Origin: Burkholderia vietnamiensis LMG 10929
GTDB taxonomy: Bacteria; Pseudomonadota; Gammaproteobacteria; Burkholderiales; Burkholderiaceae
Direction of reading: 5' to 3'
Assembly: GCF_000959445.1 (NCBI RefSeq)
Contig: NZ_CP009631.1
Coordinates: 2,232,001 to 2,296,000 of the forward strand
Length of the DNA stretch: 64,000 nt
The notes below the pieces were generated by a model that was given only the letters and a program-made list of their open reading frames with translations, had not been told where the DNA came from and ran no database searches. The translations under genes were made by a program, and so were the position numbers. Of the stretch, positions 8,366-16,867 are shown piece after piece; within the stretch, counting starts at the first letter, position 1; every line of letters starts with the position of its first letter.

Positions 8366-8827
8366 ATGTCGAAAACCGTTTCCAGATCCACCGCCGCCGG
8401 CCCGCTGACGATCGGGCAAGTCGCCGAACTGACCGGCGTGTCGACGCACACGCTGCGCTATTACGAGCAGGCCGGGCTGCTGCGCGCGATTTCGCGCACG
8501 GCCGCCGGGCACCGGCTCTATGCGCCGGCCGACCTGGACTGGCTCGCGTTCGTGATGCGCCTGAAGGCGACCGGCATGCCGATCGCGCAGATGCAGCAGT
8601 TCGCGGCGCTGCGTGCCGAAGGCGAGTCGACCTTCGGCGCGCGGCGGCGCCTGCTCAGTGCGCATCGCGATGCAGTGCGCGCGCACATCGCCGAGTTGCA
8701 GGCGAGCCTCGACGCGATCGGCGACAAGATCGCGTACTACGAGCAGCAGGAGCGCGAGACGGAACGACGGGCAAATCCTACTCACTTACCCTCGGAACAG
8801 GACGGACACCATGGAACGACTCGTTGA
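8366..8827 (+). CDS. MerR family transcriptional regulator
   Basis: A 153-residue regulator with the MerR helix-turn-helix at the N-terminus (LTIGQVAELTGVSTHTLRYYEQAGLL, about residues 13-38), the second wing (TAAGHRLYAPADLDWLAFVMRLKATGMPI) and a coiled-coil dimerisation helix. The C-terminal effector part is short and has no metal-binding cysteines, so it is not a mercury, copper or SoxR type. It overlaps the next gene by 17 bases, which implies co-transcription and coupled translation. The operator dyad just upstream suggests autoregulation. The inducer is unknown. Confidence 0.9.
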   Translation: MSKTVSRSTAAGPLTIGQVAELTGVSTHTLRYYEQAGLLRAISRTAAGHRLYAPADLDWLAFVMRLKATGMPIAQMQQFAALRAEGESTFGARRRLLSAHRDAVRAHIAELQASLDAIGDKIAYYEQQERETERRANPTHLPSEQDGHHGTTR

Positions 8828-9245
8828 CGATCGCTTTGCGCGCGGCTGGAACAAGCTGAAGGAAATCGACGGCGAAGTGGGCGAGCGCGTCATCGCGGCG
8901 CTCGCGCCGATCGCACCGGACTTCGGACGGCTGTTGGTCGAATTCGGCTTCGGCGACATCTACAGCCGGCCGCAACTCGACCTGAAGGCGCGCGAGATCG
9001 CGACGATCGCCGCGCTGGCCGCGCTCGGCAATGCGCAGCCGCAATTGAAGGTACACATCGAGGCCGCGCTGAACGTCGGCTGCACGCGCGACGAGATCGT
9101 CGAGGTGTTCATGCAGATGGCCGTCTATGCGGGCTTTCCGGCAGCATTGAACGCACTGTTCGCCGCGCACGAGGTGTTCACGCGGCGCGTCGACGCGGCC
9201 GGCGCCGACGCCCGCACGGAAGCGGCCGTGGCGCACTGCGGGTGA
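8811..9245 (+). CDS. Carboxymuconolactone decarboxylase family protein
   Basis: A 144-residue all-helical protein of the CMD/AhpD superfamily. The core shows LDLKAREIATIAALAALG, then a VHIEAALNVGCTRDEIVEVFMQMAVYAGFPAA segment, the usual CMD signature. It has only one cysteine in that core, not the CxxC redox pair of AhpD, so a peroxidase-type function is unlikely. It begins inside the end of merR and is the likely target of that regulator. The substrate is not evident from sequence. The ATG at 8811 was chosen because homologous residues begin there. Confidence 0.85.
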   Translation: MERLVDDRFARGWNKLKEIDGEVGERVIAALAPIAPDFGRLLVEFGFGDIYSRPQLDLKAREIATIAALAALGNAQPQLKVHIEAALNVGCTRDEIVEVFMQMAVYAGFPAALNALFAAHEVFTRRVDAAGADARTEAAVAHCG

Positions 9246-9282
9246 AGCGAAGCGCGCGTCGGCGGGCGGACGCGCCGACGGA

Positions 9283-11211
9283 TCAGATCCGGTGCGGCGC
9301 GACGATCCGGTGCTTGGCGATGCGCCGGTACAGCGTCGCGCGCGAGATGCCGAGCGCGCGCGCGGCGGCGTCGGGCCGCCAGCGATGGGCGGTGAGCGCC
9401 GCGACGATGCGGCCGCGCTCGTCGTCCGGCGGCACGCCCGCGCCGTGCGCGCCGAGCCGGGCACCGAGCTGCGCGGCGAGGTCGGCCGGCAAGTCGCGCC
9501 GCGTCACGCGCGCGCCGTCGCATACCGCGCACGCGTAGCGCAGCACGTTGCGCAGCTGGCGCACGTTGCCGGGCCACGGGTAGGCGGCGAGCTCTTCGGC
9601 GAGCGTCGCGTCGAGCGTCAGCACGTGGCCGGTGGCCTGCGCCTCCTCGGCGAACACCGCGGCGATCACGTCGCGCACGTCCGCGCGCTCGCGCAGCGGC
9701 GGCAGCGCGAACGTCGCGCCGCTCAGCCGGTAGTACAGATCCTCGCGGAACGTGCCGTCGGCGACCATGCGGGCGAGATCGCGGTGCGTCGCGCAGATCA
9801 CGTCGAGATCGACGCGCACCGGCGTGTCGCTGCCGAGCGGCACGACCTCGCCGTCCGCGAGCACGCGCAGCAGGCGCGTCTGCAACGCGAGCGGCATGTC
9901 GCCGATTTCGTCGAGGAACAGCGTGCCGCCGTCGGCGAGCGCGATCTTGCCGCGCGCGCCGTGCTTGCGCGCGCCGGTGAACGCGCCGGCTGCATAGCCG
10001 AACAGTTCGCTCTCGATCAGCGCCTCCGGCAGCGCGCCGCAGTTGACCGCCACGAACGGCCGCGCGCGCCGCGCGCCGGCGTCATGCACTGCGCGCGCAA
10101 ACACTTCCTTGCCCGCGCCCGTCTCGCCGAGCACGAGGATCGGCAGCCGCTTGCTCGCCACGCGCAGCGCGAGTTCGGCCTGCTGCGCGACGCGCGCGTC
10201 GCTGCTGTTCAGGAACGGCGTGAGCGCGCCGACGTGACGCTGCTCGGCGCCCGGGCGGCGCGCCGTCTTGTCGGTCTCGCGGCTCGCGCGCCGCAGCGGC
10301 GCCCGCAGCCGTGCATAGAGCGGCGCGCCGGTGGCGCGCAGCCGCAGCGCGACGATCGCATCGAGGCGCGCGGCGTCGCGCAGCGGCATCTCGGTCGCAT
10401 CGAAGATCTCGTCGATATGGCGCGGCTCGTTCAGCGCCGGCAGCGCGTCGCGCGCGTGCCGGTTCGCGGCGACGATGTTGCCGCATTCGTCGAACGCGAT
10501 CAGCCATTCGGGTTGCGCCTCGACGTAATGACGGTTCGGATGACCGAACAGAATCCAGTGCTGCGCGGTGCTGTGCACGAAGTAGCCGTCCTCGATCAGC
10601 GCCGCGCTCTGCCGCACGAGCTGGTACACGAGGCGCTGGCTGTCGCGGCTGTCCGGCGACTGCACGGCCGATGCGTCGAGCACGCCGATCAGCTCGCCGC
10701 CCGGCGAGAAGATCGGCGCGGCGCTGCAGGTCAGCGTGGTGAACGCGGCGCGGAAGTGGTCGGTCTTGTGCACGGTGATCGGCGCGAGATCGGTCAGCAC
10801 GCTCGCGACGCCGCAGGTGCCTTCCTCGCTTTCCGACCAGCAGGTGCCGATGTGCAGCCCCGCATGACGAAAATCGTTGCGGCGGTCGCGCTCGATCCGG
10901 TAGTCGATCGTCACGCCGTGCGCGTCCGTCAGCATCACGCAATAGTCTGCAACGCGAATCATGTCGTGCAGGCGCGTGAGGCACTGGCCCGACGCGCGCA
11001 GGAACGCCTCTTCCTTGTCGCGCACCTCGCGCAGCTCGGCCGCGGTGAGCACGCGCGGGCCGATCGACGACGCGGGATCGAGCGCGTAGCGCTCGAGCGA
11101 GCGCTGCCACGACGACACCAGACGCGCGGATTCGGCCGGCGCGGGCAGGCGTCCGGCGAGCGCGCCAAGGACGCGATCGGCGTGCTGGGCCTGGGGGACG
11201 GCATAGGGCAT
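9283..11211 (-). CDS. acoR: AcoR, sigma-54-dependent activator of acetoin catabolism
   Basis: A 642-residue enhancer-binding protein: an N-terminal sensory region with a GAF-like domain, a central AAA+ domain with Walker A GETGAGKE at about 362-369 and the sigma-54-contacting GAFTGA at about 409-414, and a C-terminal Fis-type helix-turn-helix (DAAARALGISRATLYRRIAKH). The ATG at 11211 has a GGAG site 6-7 bases upstream; an ATG at 11229 and the open frame above it lack one. It is divergent from acoX, whose promoter is a perfect -24/-12 element, so it very likely activates the aco operon in response to acetoin. Confidence 0.92.
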   Translation of the reverse strand: MPYAVPQAQHADRVLGALAGRLPAPAESARLVSSWQRSLERYALDPASSIGPRVLTAAELREVRDKEEAFLRASGQCLTRLHDMIRVADYCVMLTDAHGVTIDYRIERDRRNDFRHAGLHIGTCWSESEEGTCGVASVLTDLAPITVHKTDHFRAAFTTLTCSAAPIFSPGGELIGVLDASAVQSPDSRDSQRLVYQLVRQSAALIEDGYFVHSTAQHWILFGHPNRHYVEAQPEWLIAFDECGNIVAANRHARDALPALNEPRHIDEIFDATEMPLRDAARLDAIVALRLRATGAPLYARLRAPLRRASRETDKTARRPGAEQRHVGALTPFLNSSDARVAQQAELALRVASKRLPILVLGETGAGKEVFARAVHDAGARRARPFVAVNCGALPEALIESELFGYAAGAFTGARKHGARGKIALADGGTLFLDEIGDMPLALQTRLLRVLADGEVVPLGSDTPVRVDLDVICATHRDLARMVADGTFREDLYYRLSGATFALPPLRERADVRDVIAAVFAEEAQATGHVLTLDATLAEELAAYPWPGNVRQLRNVLRYACAVCDGARVTRRDLPADLAAQLGARLGAHGAGVPPDDERGRIVAALTAHRWRPDAAARALGISRATLYRRIAKHRIVAPHRI

Positions 11212-11303
11212 GGTCGGCTCCGGTTCCATACGGCAGGGAATTCGACCTTCTTGTAGCACATCCGCTTGCGCGGATCACATTGCATCGCAGCACGCGGCAC
11301 GCG

Positions 11304-11319
11304 TGAGACGTTCGTCTCA
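11304..11319. promoter_or_regulatory. Candidate AcoR upstream activator site 1
   Basis: Perfect inverted repeat TGAGACG-TT-CGTCTCA, about 270-285 bases upstream of the -24/-12 promoter. The sequence and position are seen directly; binding by AcoR is inferred. Confidence 0.6.
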
Positions 11320-11332
11320 GCGCGATCTCGGC

Positions 11333-11352
11333 CGTCTCGCGCCGTTGAGACG
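11333..11352. promoter_or_regulatory. Candidate AcoR upstream activator site 2
   Basis: CGTCTC (11333-11338) and GAGACG (11347-11352) form an inverted repeat with the arms in the opposite order and an 8-base spacer. A further single TGAGACG is at 11474-11480. It shares half-sites with site 1, so the two may bind the same protein. Confidence 0.5.
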
Positions 11353-11587
11353 CGCGGGCGGGCCGGCCGCGACGTTCGGCCGGCGCGCGCCGTGCCGCGA
11401 CACGCATGGCTCGGCGGCCGAACCGCGCGATGGGCGACGTCGCCGCGGCAGCCACCCGTGCGACTCGGCCGCGTGAGACGCACGGGGCGTTTCGTGCGGC
11501 GGCGAGCCGTCGCGCCGGCCTGCGTCACCGCCCGGCAGCGGTGCCGAGCCTGTATCCGCGCGGATTTCGCGGTCGTGGTGCGCACGA

Positions 11588-11603
11588 TGGCACGCCGCTT
11601 GCA
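11588..11603 (+). promoter_or_regulatory. Sigma-54 (-24/-12) promoter of the aco operon
   Basis: TGGCACGCCGCTTGCA matches the sigma-54 consensus TGGCACG-N4-TTGCW at every specified position, with the GG and GC elements correctly spaced. It points toward acoX and is served by the neighbouring sigma-54 activator AcoR. Confidence 0.88.
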
Positions 11604-11724
11604 GATGTGATCGGCAAGCCCGGCGCGTTGGCGTCGGCGACGACGATCCGCTGCCCTCGATGACGGCGGACGAGACATGCAGGGCCGCTGCGCGAGCGCC
11701 GGCCCAATGGATGGAGACAAGCCC

Positions 11725-12783
11725 GTGACGACGCCCGTGACTGTCGGCGTGATCGCGAACCCCGCATCGGGGCGCGACATTCGCCGTCTGACGACGCATG
11801 CATCCGTGTTCCCGACCGCGGAGAAGGCCAACATGGTCGTGCGCCTGCTCGCCGGCCTCGGCGCGATGGGCGTCGAGCGCGTGCTGACCTTGCGCGACAA
11901 GACGGGCATCGCGACGCTGCTGATGCGTGCGCTCGATACGCACCGCGCGGTCGCGCCGCACGAGCGCTGGCCCGAGGTCGAAGTCGTCGATCTGCCGATC
12001 ACCGACAGCGTCGCCGACACGCAGGCGGGCGCCGCCTACATGCACCGGATGGAAGTGTCGCTGATCGTCGTGCTCGGCGGCGACGGCACCCATCGCGCGG
12101 TCGCCGCCCACTGCGGCGCGACGCCGCTCGTCGCGCTGTCCACCGGCACCAACAACGCCTTTCCCGAACATCGCGAGGCAACCGTCGCGGGCGTCGCGGC
12201 CGGGCTCGCCGCGACCGGCGCGGTGCCGGCCGAGATCGCGTTCGTGCGCAACAAGCGGCTCGTCGTGCGCTGCATCGCCGGGGCGAACGCGGGGCGCGAG
12301 GAGATCGCGCTGGTCGACGTGTGCGCGGCGCGACAGCGCTTCATCGGCGCGCGTGCGGTCACCGGGCCGGCCGACATCGAGACGCTCTACCTGACCTTCG
12401 CGGAGCCGGACGGCATCGGCCTGTCCGCGCTCGGCGGCGCATGGGCGCCGCTCGAGCGCAGCGCGCCGCACGGGCTCGCGATGCGCTTTGCCGTAGACGG
12501 GCGGACGGACGGCACGCCGCTCGTCGCGCCGATCGCACCGGGGCGCGTCGATCGCGTCGTGATGCGCAGCTGCGAGCGGCTGGAGCCCGGTGCATGGCAG
12601 ACCATCCCGTTCGAGCGCGGCACGCTCGCATTCGACGGCGAGCGCGAGATCGAGGTCGCGCGCGGCGAGCGCTACGAGATCGCGCTCGACTGGCACGGGC
12701 CGCTGACCGTCGACGTCGGCCGCACGCTGCGCTACGCGTCGTCACGACAGGTGCTGCGCGAAGCCGGCGCGTGGCGCGATTGA
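11725..12783 (+). CDS. acoX: AcoX, NAD kinase-like protein of the acetoin operon
   Basis: About 352 residues related to ATP-NAD kinases: VGVIANPASGRDIRRL at the start, GGDGTHRAV near residue 118 and LSTGTNNAFP after it. AcoX is found in many acetoin operons, but its exact reaction is not established. I chose the GTG at 11725 because GGAGACA (11713-11719) precedes it by 5 bases, the same leader motif used by the next three aco genes; the in-frame ATG at 11707 lacks it. It is the first gene after the sigma-54 promoter and is followed after 59 bases by the SDR gene. Confidence 0.88.
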   Translation: MTTPVTVGVIANPASGRDIRRLTTHASVFPTAEKANMVVRLLAGLGAMGVERVLTLRDKTGIATLLMRALDTHRAVAPHERWPEVEVVDLPITDSVADTQAGAAYMHRMEVSLIVVLGGDGTHRAVAAHCGATPLVALSTGTNNAFPEHREATVAGVAAGLAATGAVPAEIAFVRNKRLVVRCIAGANAGREEIALVDVCAARQRFIGARAVTGPADIETLYLTFAEPDGIGLSALGGAWAPLERSAPHGLAMRFAVDGRTDGTPLVAPIAPGRVDRVVMRSCERLEPGAWQTIPFERGTLAFDGEREIEVARGERYEIALDWHGPLTVDVGRTLRYASSRQVLREAGAWRD

Positions 12784-12842
12784 AGGTGCGTGTACCGGCA
12801 AGCCATTTCGATATCCATAACGACGAACACGGAGACATCGCC

Positions 12843-13619
12843 ATGACAACCCCTCTGGAAGGCCAGGTCGCGATCGTGACCGGCGGTGCGCGCGGCATCG
12901 GCCGCGGCATCGCGCTGACGCTCGCGGCGGCGGGCGCCGACATCCTGCTGGCCGATCTGCTCGACGACGCGCTCGACTCGACCGCGCGCGAAGTGCGCGC
13001 GCTCGGCCGCCGGGCGGTGCTCGCGAAGGTCGACGTCACGCAGGCCGCGCAGGTCGACGCGATGGTCGCGCAGGCGCTCGCCGAGCTGGGCGGGCTCGAC
13101 ATCATGGTGAATTGCGCGGGCGTGATCAGCATTCATCCGGTCGAGGCGCTGAGCGAGCGCGACCGGGATTTCGTGATGGACGTGAACGCGAAGGGCACGT
13201 TCCTCGGCTGCCGCGCGGCGCTTGCGCATCTGAAGGCGCAGGGGCATGGGCGGATCATCAACGTCGCATCGATCGCCGGCAAGGAGGGCTTCCCGAATCT
13301 CGCCCACTACAGCGCATCGAAGTTCGCGGTGGTCGGTTTCACCAACGCACTGGCGAAGGAACTCGCGCGCGACGGCGTGACCGTCAACGCGATCTGTCCG
13401 GGCATCGTGCGCACCTACATGTGGGACCGGCTGTCCGACGAATGGAAGACCGATGGCGAATCGGTCGAGCAATCGTGGCAGCGGCATCAGCTCACGCTGA
13501 TCCCGCAGGGCCGCGCGCAGACGCCCGAAGACATGGGCCGCCTCGCGCTGTTCTTCGCGACGATGGACAACGTGACCGGCCAGGCCGTGAACGTCGACGG
13601 CGGCTTCACGTTCCATTGA
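12843..13619 (+). CDS. SDR-family dehydrogenase in the acetoin operon
   Basis: A 258-residue short-chain dehydrogenase with the nucleotide motif TGGARGIG at 13-20, the NCAG motif and the catalytic YSASK at 156-160. Its setting between acoX and acoA suggests it interconverts 2,3-butanediol or diacetyl with acetoin, feeding the acetoin dehydrogenase complex. Substrate choice is inferred from context only. The ATG at 12843 has GGAGAC 6 bases upstream. Confidence 0.85.
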   Translation: MTTPLEGQVAIVTGGARGIGRGIALTLAAAGADILLADLLDDALDSTAREVRALGRRAVLAKVDVTQAAQVDAMVAQALAELGGLDIMVNCAGVISIHPVEALSERDRDFVMDVNAKGTFLGCRAALAHLKAQGHGRIINVASIAGKEGFPNLAHYSASKFAVVGFTNALAKELARDGVTVNAICPGIVRTYMWDRLSDEWKTDGESVEQSWQRHQLTLIPQGRAQTPEDMGRLALFFATMDNVTGQAVNVDGGFTFH

Positions 13620-13695
13620 CCACGCACGCCGAGCAATCCGTCGCCGCGGCGCGGCCGCGGCGGCATTCGCAGTCAGACCTACTCAGGAGACACAC

Positions 13696-14679
13696 ATGAC
13701 CGTTTCGACCCAGCTCAGCAGGGACACGCTGCTGGACGCCTACCGGCTGATGCGCACCATCCGCGAATTCGAGGAGCGCCTGCACGTCGAGTTCGCGACC
13801 GGCGAAATCCCCGGCTTCGTTCACCTGTATGCGGGCGAGGAGGCGTCCGCGGTCGGCACGATGCTGCACCTCGGCCTCGAGGATTACGTCGCCACCACGC
13901 ACCGCGGCCACGGCCACTGCATCGCCAAAGGCGTCGACGTGCACGGGATGATGGCCGAGATCTACGGCAAGAAGACGGGCGTCTGCCACGGCAAGGGCGG
14001 CTCGATGCACATCGCCGACCTCGCGATGGGGATGCTCGGCGCCAACGGGATCGTCGGCGCGGGCGGCCCGCTCGTCTGCGGCGCGGCGCTCGCGGCGAAG
14101 CACAAGAAGACCGGCGGCGTCGGCGTGTGCTTCTTCGGCGACGGCGCATCGAACCAGGGCGTGATCTTCGAATCGATGAACCTCGCGTCGGTGTGGCGGC
14201 TGCCGGCGATCTTCGTCGCCGAGAACAACGGCTATGCGGAAGCGACGTCGGCGAGCTGGTCGGTCGCGACCGACAACATCGCCGACCGCGCGAACGGCTT
14301 CGGGATGCCGGGTGTGATCGTCGACGGCTTCGACTTCTTCGCGGTGCACGAGGCGCTCGGCGAAGCGGTCGCACGCGCGCGCAACGGCGGCGGCCCGACG
14401 CTCGTCGAGGTGAAGTTCACGCGCTACTTCGGCCACTTCGAGGGCGACGCGCAGACTTACCGCGCGCCGGGAGAAGTGCAGAAGCTGCGCGACGAGAAGG
14501 ACTGCCTGAAGCACTTCGAAACGCGCGTGGTGCGCGCCGAAGTGCTGACCACCGACGAACTGCGCGCGGTCGATGCGCAGGTGAAGGCGCTGATCGACGA
14601 CGCGGTCGCGCAGGCGAAGGCCGCGCCGCTGCCCGATGCGGCGGACCTGCTCGCCGACGTGTACGTGTCGTATCCGTGA
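13696..14679 (+). CDS. acoA: Acetoin dehydrogenase E1 alpha subunit
   Basis: The 327-residue thiamine-diphosphate-binding alpha subunit of the acetoin:DCPIP oxidoreductase / acetoin dehydrogenase complex, which cleaves acetoin to acetaldehyde and an acetyl group passed to E2. The TPP/Mg motif is intact: GDG at 148-150 and NN at 177-178. The YRLMRTIREFEERL N-terminus is typical of E1 alpha chains. AGGAGA precedes the ATG. The beta subunit gene follows after 61 bases. Confidence 0.95.
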   Translation: MTVSTQLSRDTLLDAYRLMRTIREFEERLHVEFATGEIPGFVHLYAGEEASAVGTMLHLGLEDYVATTHRGHGHCIAKGVDVHGMMAEIYGKKTGVCHGKGGSMHIADLAMGMLGANGIVGAGGPLVCGAALAAKHKKTGGVGVCFFGDGASNQGVIFESMNLASVWRLPAIFVAENNGYAEATSASWSVATDNIADRANGFGMPGVIVDGFDFFAVHEALGEAVARARNGGGPTLVEVKFTRYFGHFEGDAQTYRAPGEVQKLRDEKDCLKHFETRVVRAEVLTTDELRAVDAQVKALIDDAVAQAKAAPLPDAADLLADVYVSYP

Positions 14680-14740
14680 GCGCGGCCTGACCGAGCAACT
14701 GCCGGCCGACACGGCGAACCGAATATTCCAGGAGACAGAC

Positions 14741-15745
14741 ATGGCAAGGAAGATCACTTATTCGCAGGCGATCAACGAGGCGCTCGCGCAGGAAATGGCG
14801 CGCGACGACAGCGTGATCGTGATGGGCGAGGACAATGCAGGCGGCGCGGGCGCGCCCGGCGAGGACGACGCGTGGGGCGGCGTGCTCGGCGTGACGAAGG
14901 GGCTGTTCCACAAGTTTCCGGGCCGCGTGCTCGATACGCCGCTGTCGGAAGGTGGCTACATCGGCGCGGCCGTCGGCGCGGCCGCGTGCGGGATGCGGCC
15001 CGTCGCGGAGCTGATGTTCATCGACTTCATGGGCGTGTGCTTCGACCAGATCTTCAATCAGGCCGCCAAATTCCGCTACATGTTCGGCGGCAAGGCCGTC
15101 ACGCCGGTGGTGATCCGCGCGATGTACGGCGCCGGCCTGCGGGCGGCGGCGCAGCATTCGCAGATGCTCACGTCGCTGTTCACGCATATCCCGGGGCTGA
15201 AGGTGGTGTGCCCGTCGACGCCGTACGACGCGAAGGGCCTGCTGATCCAGTCGATCCGCGACAACGACCCGGTGATCTTCCTCGAGCACAAGCTGCTCTA
15301 CACGCGTGAAGGCGAGGTGCCCGAGGAATCGTATGCGATCCCGTTCGGCGAGGCCAACGTCGTGCGCGAAGGCGACGACGCGACGATCGTCACCTACGGC
15401 CGCATGGTCCATCTCGCCACCGACGCGGCCGCGAAGCTCGCGAAGGACGGCATTCACGTCGACGTGATCGACCTGCGCACGACGTCGCCGCTCGACGAGG
15501 AAACGATCCTCGAGAGCGCGGAGCGCACCGGGCGCGTGGTGGTCGTCGACGAGGCGAACCCGCGCTGCTCGATCGCCACCGACATCGCGGCGCTCGTCGC
15601 GCAGCGCGCGTTCCGCTCGCTGCAGGCGCCGATCGAGCTGGTGACCGCGCCGCACACGCCCACGCCGTTCGCCGGCGTGCTGGAAGACTTGTACATCCCG
15701 TCCGCCGATGCGATCGCGCAGGCGGTACTGAAGACGAGGAGCTGA
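14741..15745 (+). CDS. acoB: Acetoin dehydrogenase E1 beta subunit
   Basis: The 334-residue beta subunit paired with AcoA; it has the transketolase pyrimidine-binding half (ITYSQAINEALAQEM..., VIVMGEDN) and the C-terminal transketolase domain (IDLRTTSPLDEETI). These features match E1 beta chains of 2-oxo acid and acetoin dehydrogenases. The frame is open upstream, but the ATG at 14741 follows GGAGAC and begins the family N-terminus. Its stop is 4 bases before acoC. Confidence 0.95.
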   Translation: MARKITYSQAINEALAQEMARDDSVIVMGEDNAGGAGAPGEDDAWGGVLGVTKGLFHKFPGRVLDTPLSEGGYIGAAVGAAACGMRPVAELMFIDFMGVCFDQIFNQAAKFRYMFGGKAVTPVVIRAMYGAGLRAAAQHSQMLTSLFTHIPGLKVVCPSTPYDAKGLLIQSIRDNDPVIFLEHKLLYTREGEVPEESYAIPFGEANVVREGDDATIVTYGRMVHLATDAAAKLAKDGIHVDVIDLRTTSPLDEETILESAERTGRVVVVDEANPRCSIATDIAALVAQRAFRSLQAPIELVTAPHTPTPFAGVLEDLYIPSADAIAQAVLKTRS

Positions 15746-15749
15746 CACG

Positions 15750-16865
15750 ATGTCGATTCACATGATCACGATGCCCAAGTGGGGGCTGTCGATGGAGCAG
15801 GGGCAGGTCAATGGCTGGCTGAAGTCGATCGGCGAGCGCGTGACGAAGGGCGACGAAGTGCTCGACGTGGAGACCGACAAGATTTCGTCGGGCGTCGAGT
15901 GCGCCTTCGACGGCACGCTGCGCCGGCAAGTCGCGCAGGAAGGCGAGACGCTGCCGGTCGGCGCGCTGCTCGGCGTGGTCGCCGCAGCTGATGCGAGCGA
16001 CGCCGACATCGACGCGGCGATCGCCGAATTCCAGCGCGATTTCGTGCCGAGCGCGGCCGCCGACGACGCGGCCGGCCCGCAGCCCGAGAAGGCGCAGATC
16101 GGCGGGCGCACGCTGCGGTTCCTGAAGCTCGGCGACGGCTCGGGCACGCCGGCCGTGCTGATTCACGGCTTCGGCGGCGATCTGAACAACTGGCTGTTCA
16201 ATCACGCGGAACTCGCCGCGCATCGGCCGGTGTGGGCGCTCGACCTGCCGGGGCACGGCGAGTCCGGCAAGGCGGTCGAGACCGGCAGCCTCGACGAACT
16301 CGCCGACGCGGTGCTCGCGCTGCTCGATGCGCAGCAGATCGAGCGCGCGCACCTGATCGGCCATTCGATGGGCGGCGCGGTGGCGATGGCGGCGGCCGAG
16401 CGCGCGCCGCAACGCGTGGCGTCGCTGACGCTGATCGCGAGCGCCGGGCTCGGCGCCGACATCAACCGCGATTACATCGACGGCTTCGTCGCGGGCAACA
16501 GCCGCAACACGCTGAAGCCGCATCTCGGCGCGCTGTTCGCGGATCACGCGCTGGTGACGCGGCAACTGGTCGAGGATCTCGTCAAGTACAAGCGGCTCGA
16601 AGGCGTGCAGGCGGCGCTCGAGAAGATCGCGAACGCGGCGTTCGACGGCGCGGCCCAGCGGCGCGTGTTCCGCGATCGCGTCGCGTCGCTCGCGCCGCGC
16701 ACGCTGGTGATCTGGGGCGAGCACGACCAGGTGATTCCCGCGCAGCACGTGCAGGGCTTGCCGGACGGCGTGCGCGCCGAGGTGATCGCCGGCAGCGGCC
16801 ACATGGTGCAGATGGAGGCGGCTGCCGACGTGAACCGCCTGATCGTCGCGTTTCTCGGAGACTGA
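15750..16865 (+). CDS. acoC: Acetoin dehydrogenase E2 (lipoyl domain plus alpha/beta hydrolase)
   Basis: A 371-residue E2 acetyltransferase. An N-terminal lipoyl domain (residues 1-80) carries the lipoylated lysine K44 in VETDKISSG. The rest is an alpha/beta-hydrolase fold with the nucleophile elbow GHSMGG (Ser206) and HGFGGD oxyanion region. It lacks the usual CAT-like catalytic core of pyruvate E2 proteins; this architecture is known for AcoC. It moves the acetyl group from E1 to CoA. No E3 gene is in the cluster, so a shared dihydrolipoamide dehydrogenase is presumably used. Confidence 0.93.
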   Translation: MSIHMITMPKWGLSMEQGQVNGWLKSIGERVTKGDEVLDVETDKISSGVECAFDGTLRRQVAQEGETLPVGALLGVVAAADASDADIDAAIAEFQRDFVPSAAADDAAGPQPEKAQIGGRTLRFLKLGDGSGTPAVLIHGFGGDLNNWLFNHAELAAHRPVWALDLPGHGESGKAVETGSLDELADAVLALLDAQQIERAHLIGHSMGGAVAMAAAERAPQRVASLTLIASAGLGADINRDYIDGFVAGNSRNTLKPHLGALFADHALVTRQLVEDLVKYKRLEGVQAALEKIANAAFDGAAQRRVFRDRVASLAPRTLVIWGEHDQVIPAQHVQGLPDGVRAEVIAGSGHMVQMEAAADVNRLIVAFLGD

Positions 16866-16867
16866 CG

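Larger units (their letters stand above)
11212..11724. other. acoR-acoX intergenic control region
   Basis: About 510 bases without a gene. It holds two inverted repeats built from TGAGACG half-sites and a lone half-site (11304-11319, 11333-11352, 11474-11480), then the -24/-12 promoter at 11588-11603. The arrangement is upstream activator sites about 110-290 bases before a sigma-54 promoter, leaving room for DNA looping. The leader from the expected start to acoX is about 110 bases. Confidence 0.7.

Noticed and set aside
9257..9280. Hairpin between the CMD gene and acoR as a terminator
   Set aside because: CGTCGGCG pairs with CGCCGACG but there is no T-run on either strand, and such pairings arise often by chance at this GC content.
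9292..11256. 654-codon open frame on the plus strand opposite acoR
   Set aside because: Same cause: complementary codons of a GC-rich gene. The product has no motifs and starts with no ribosome-binding site.
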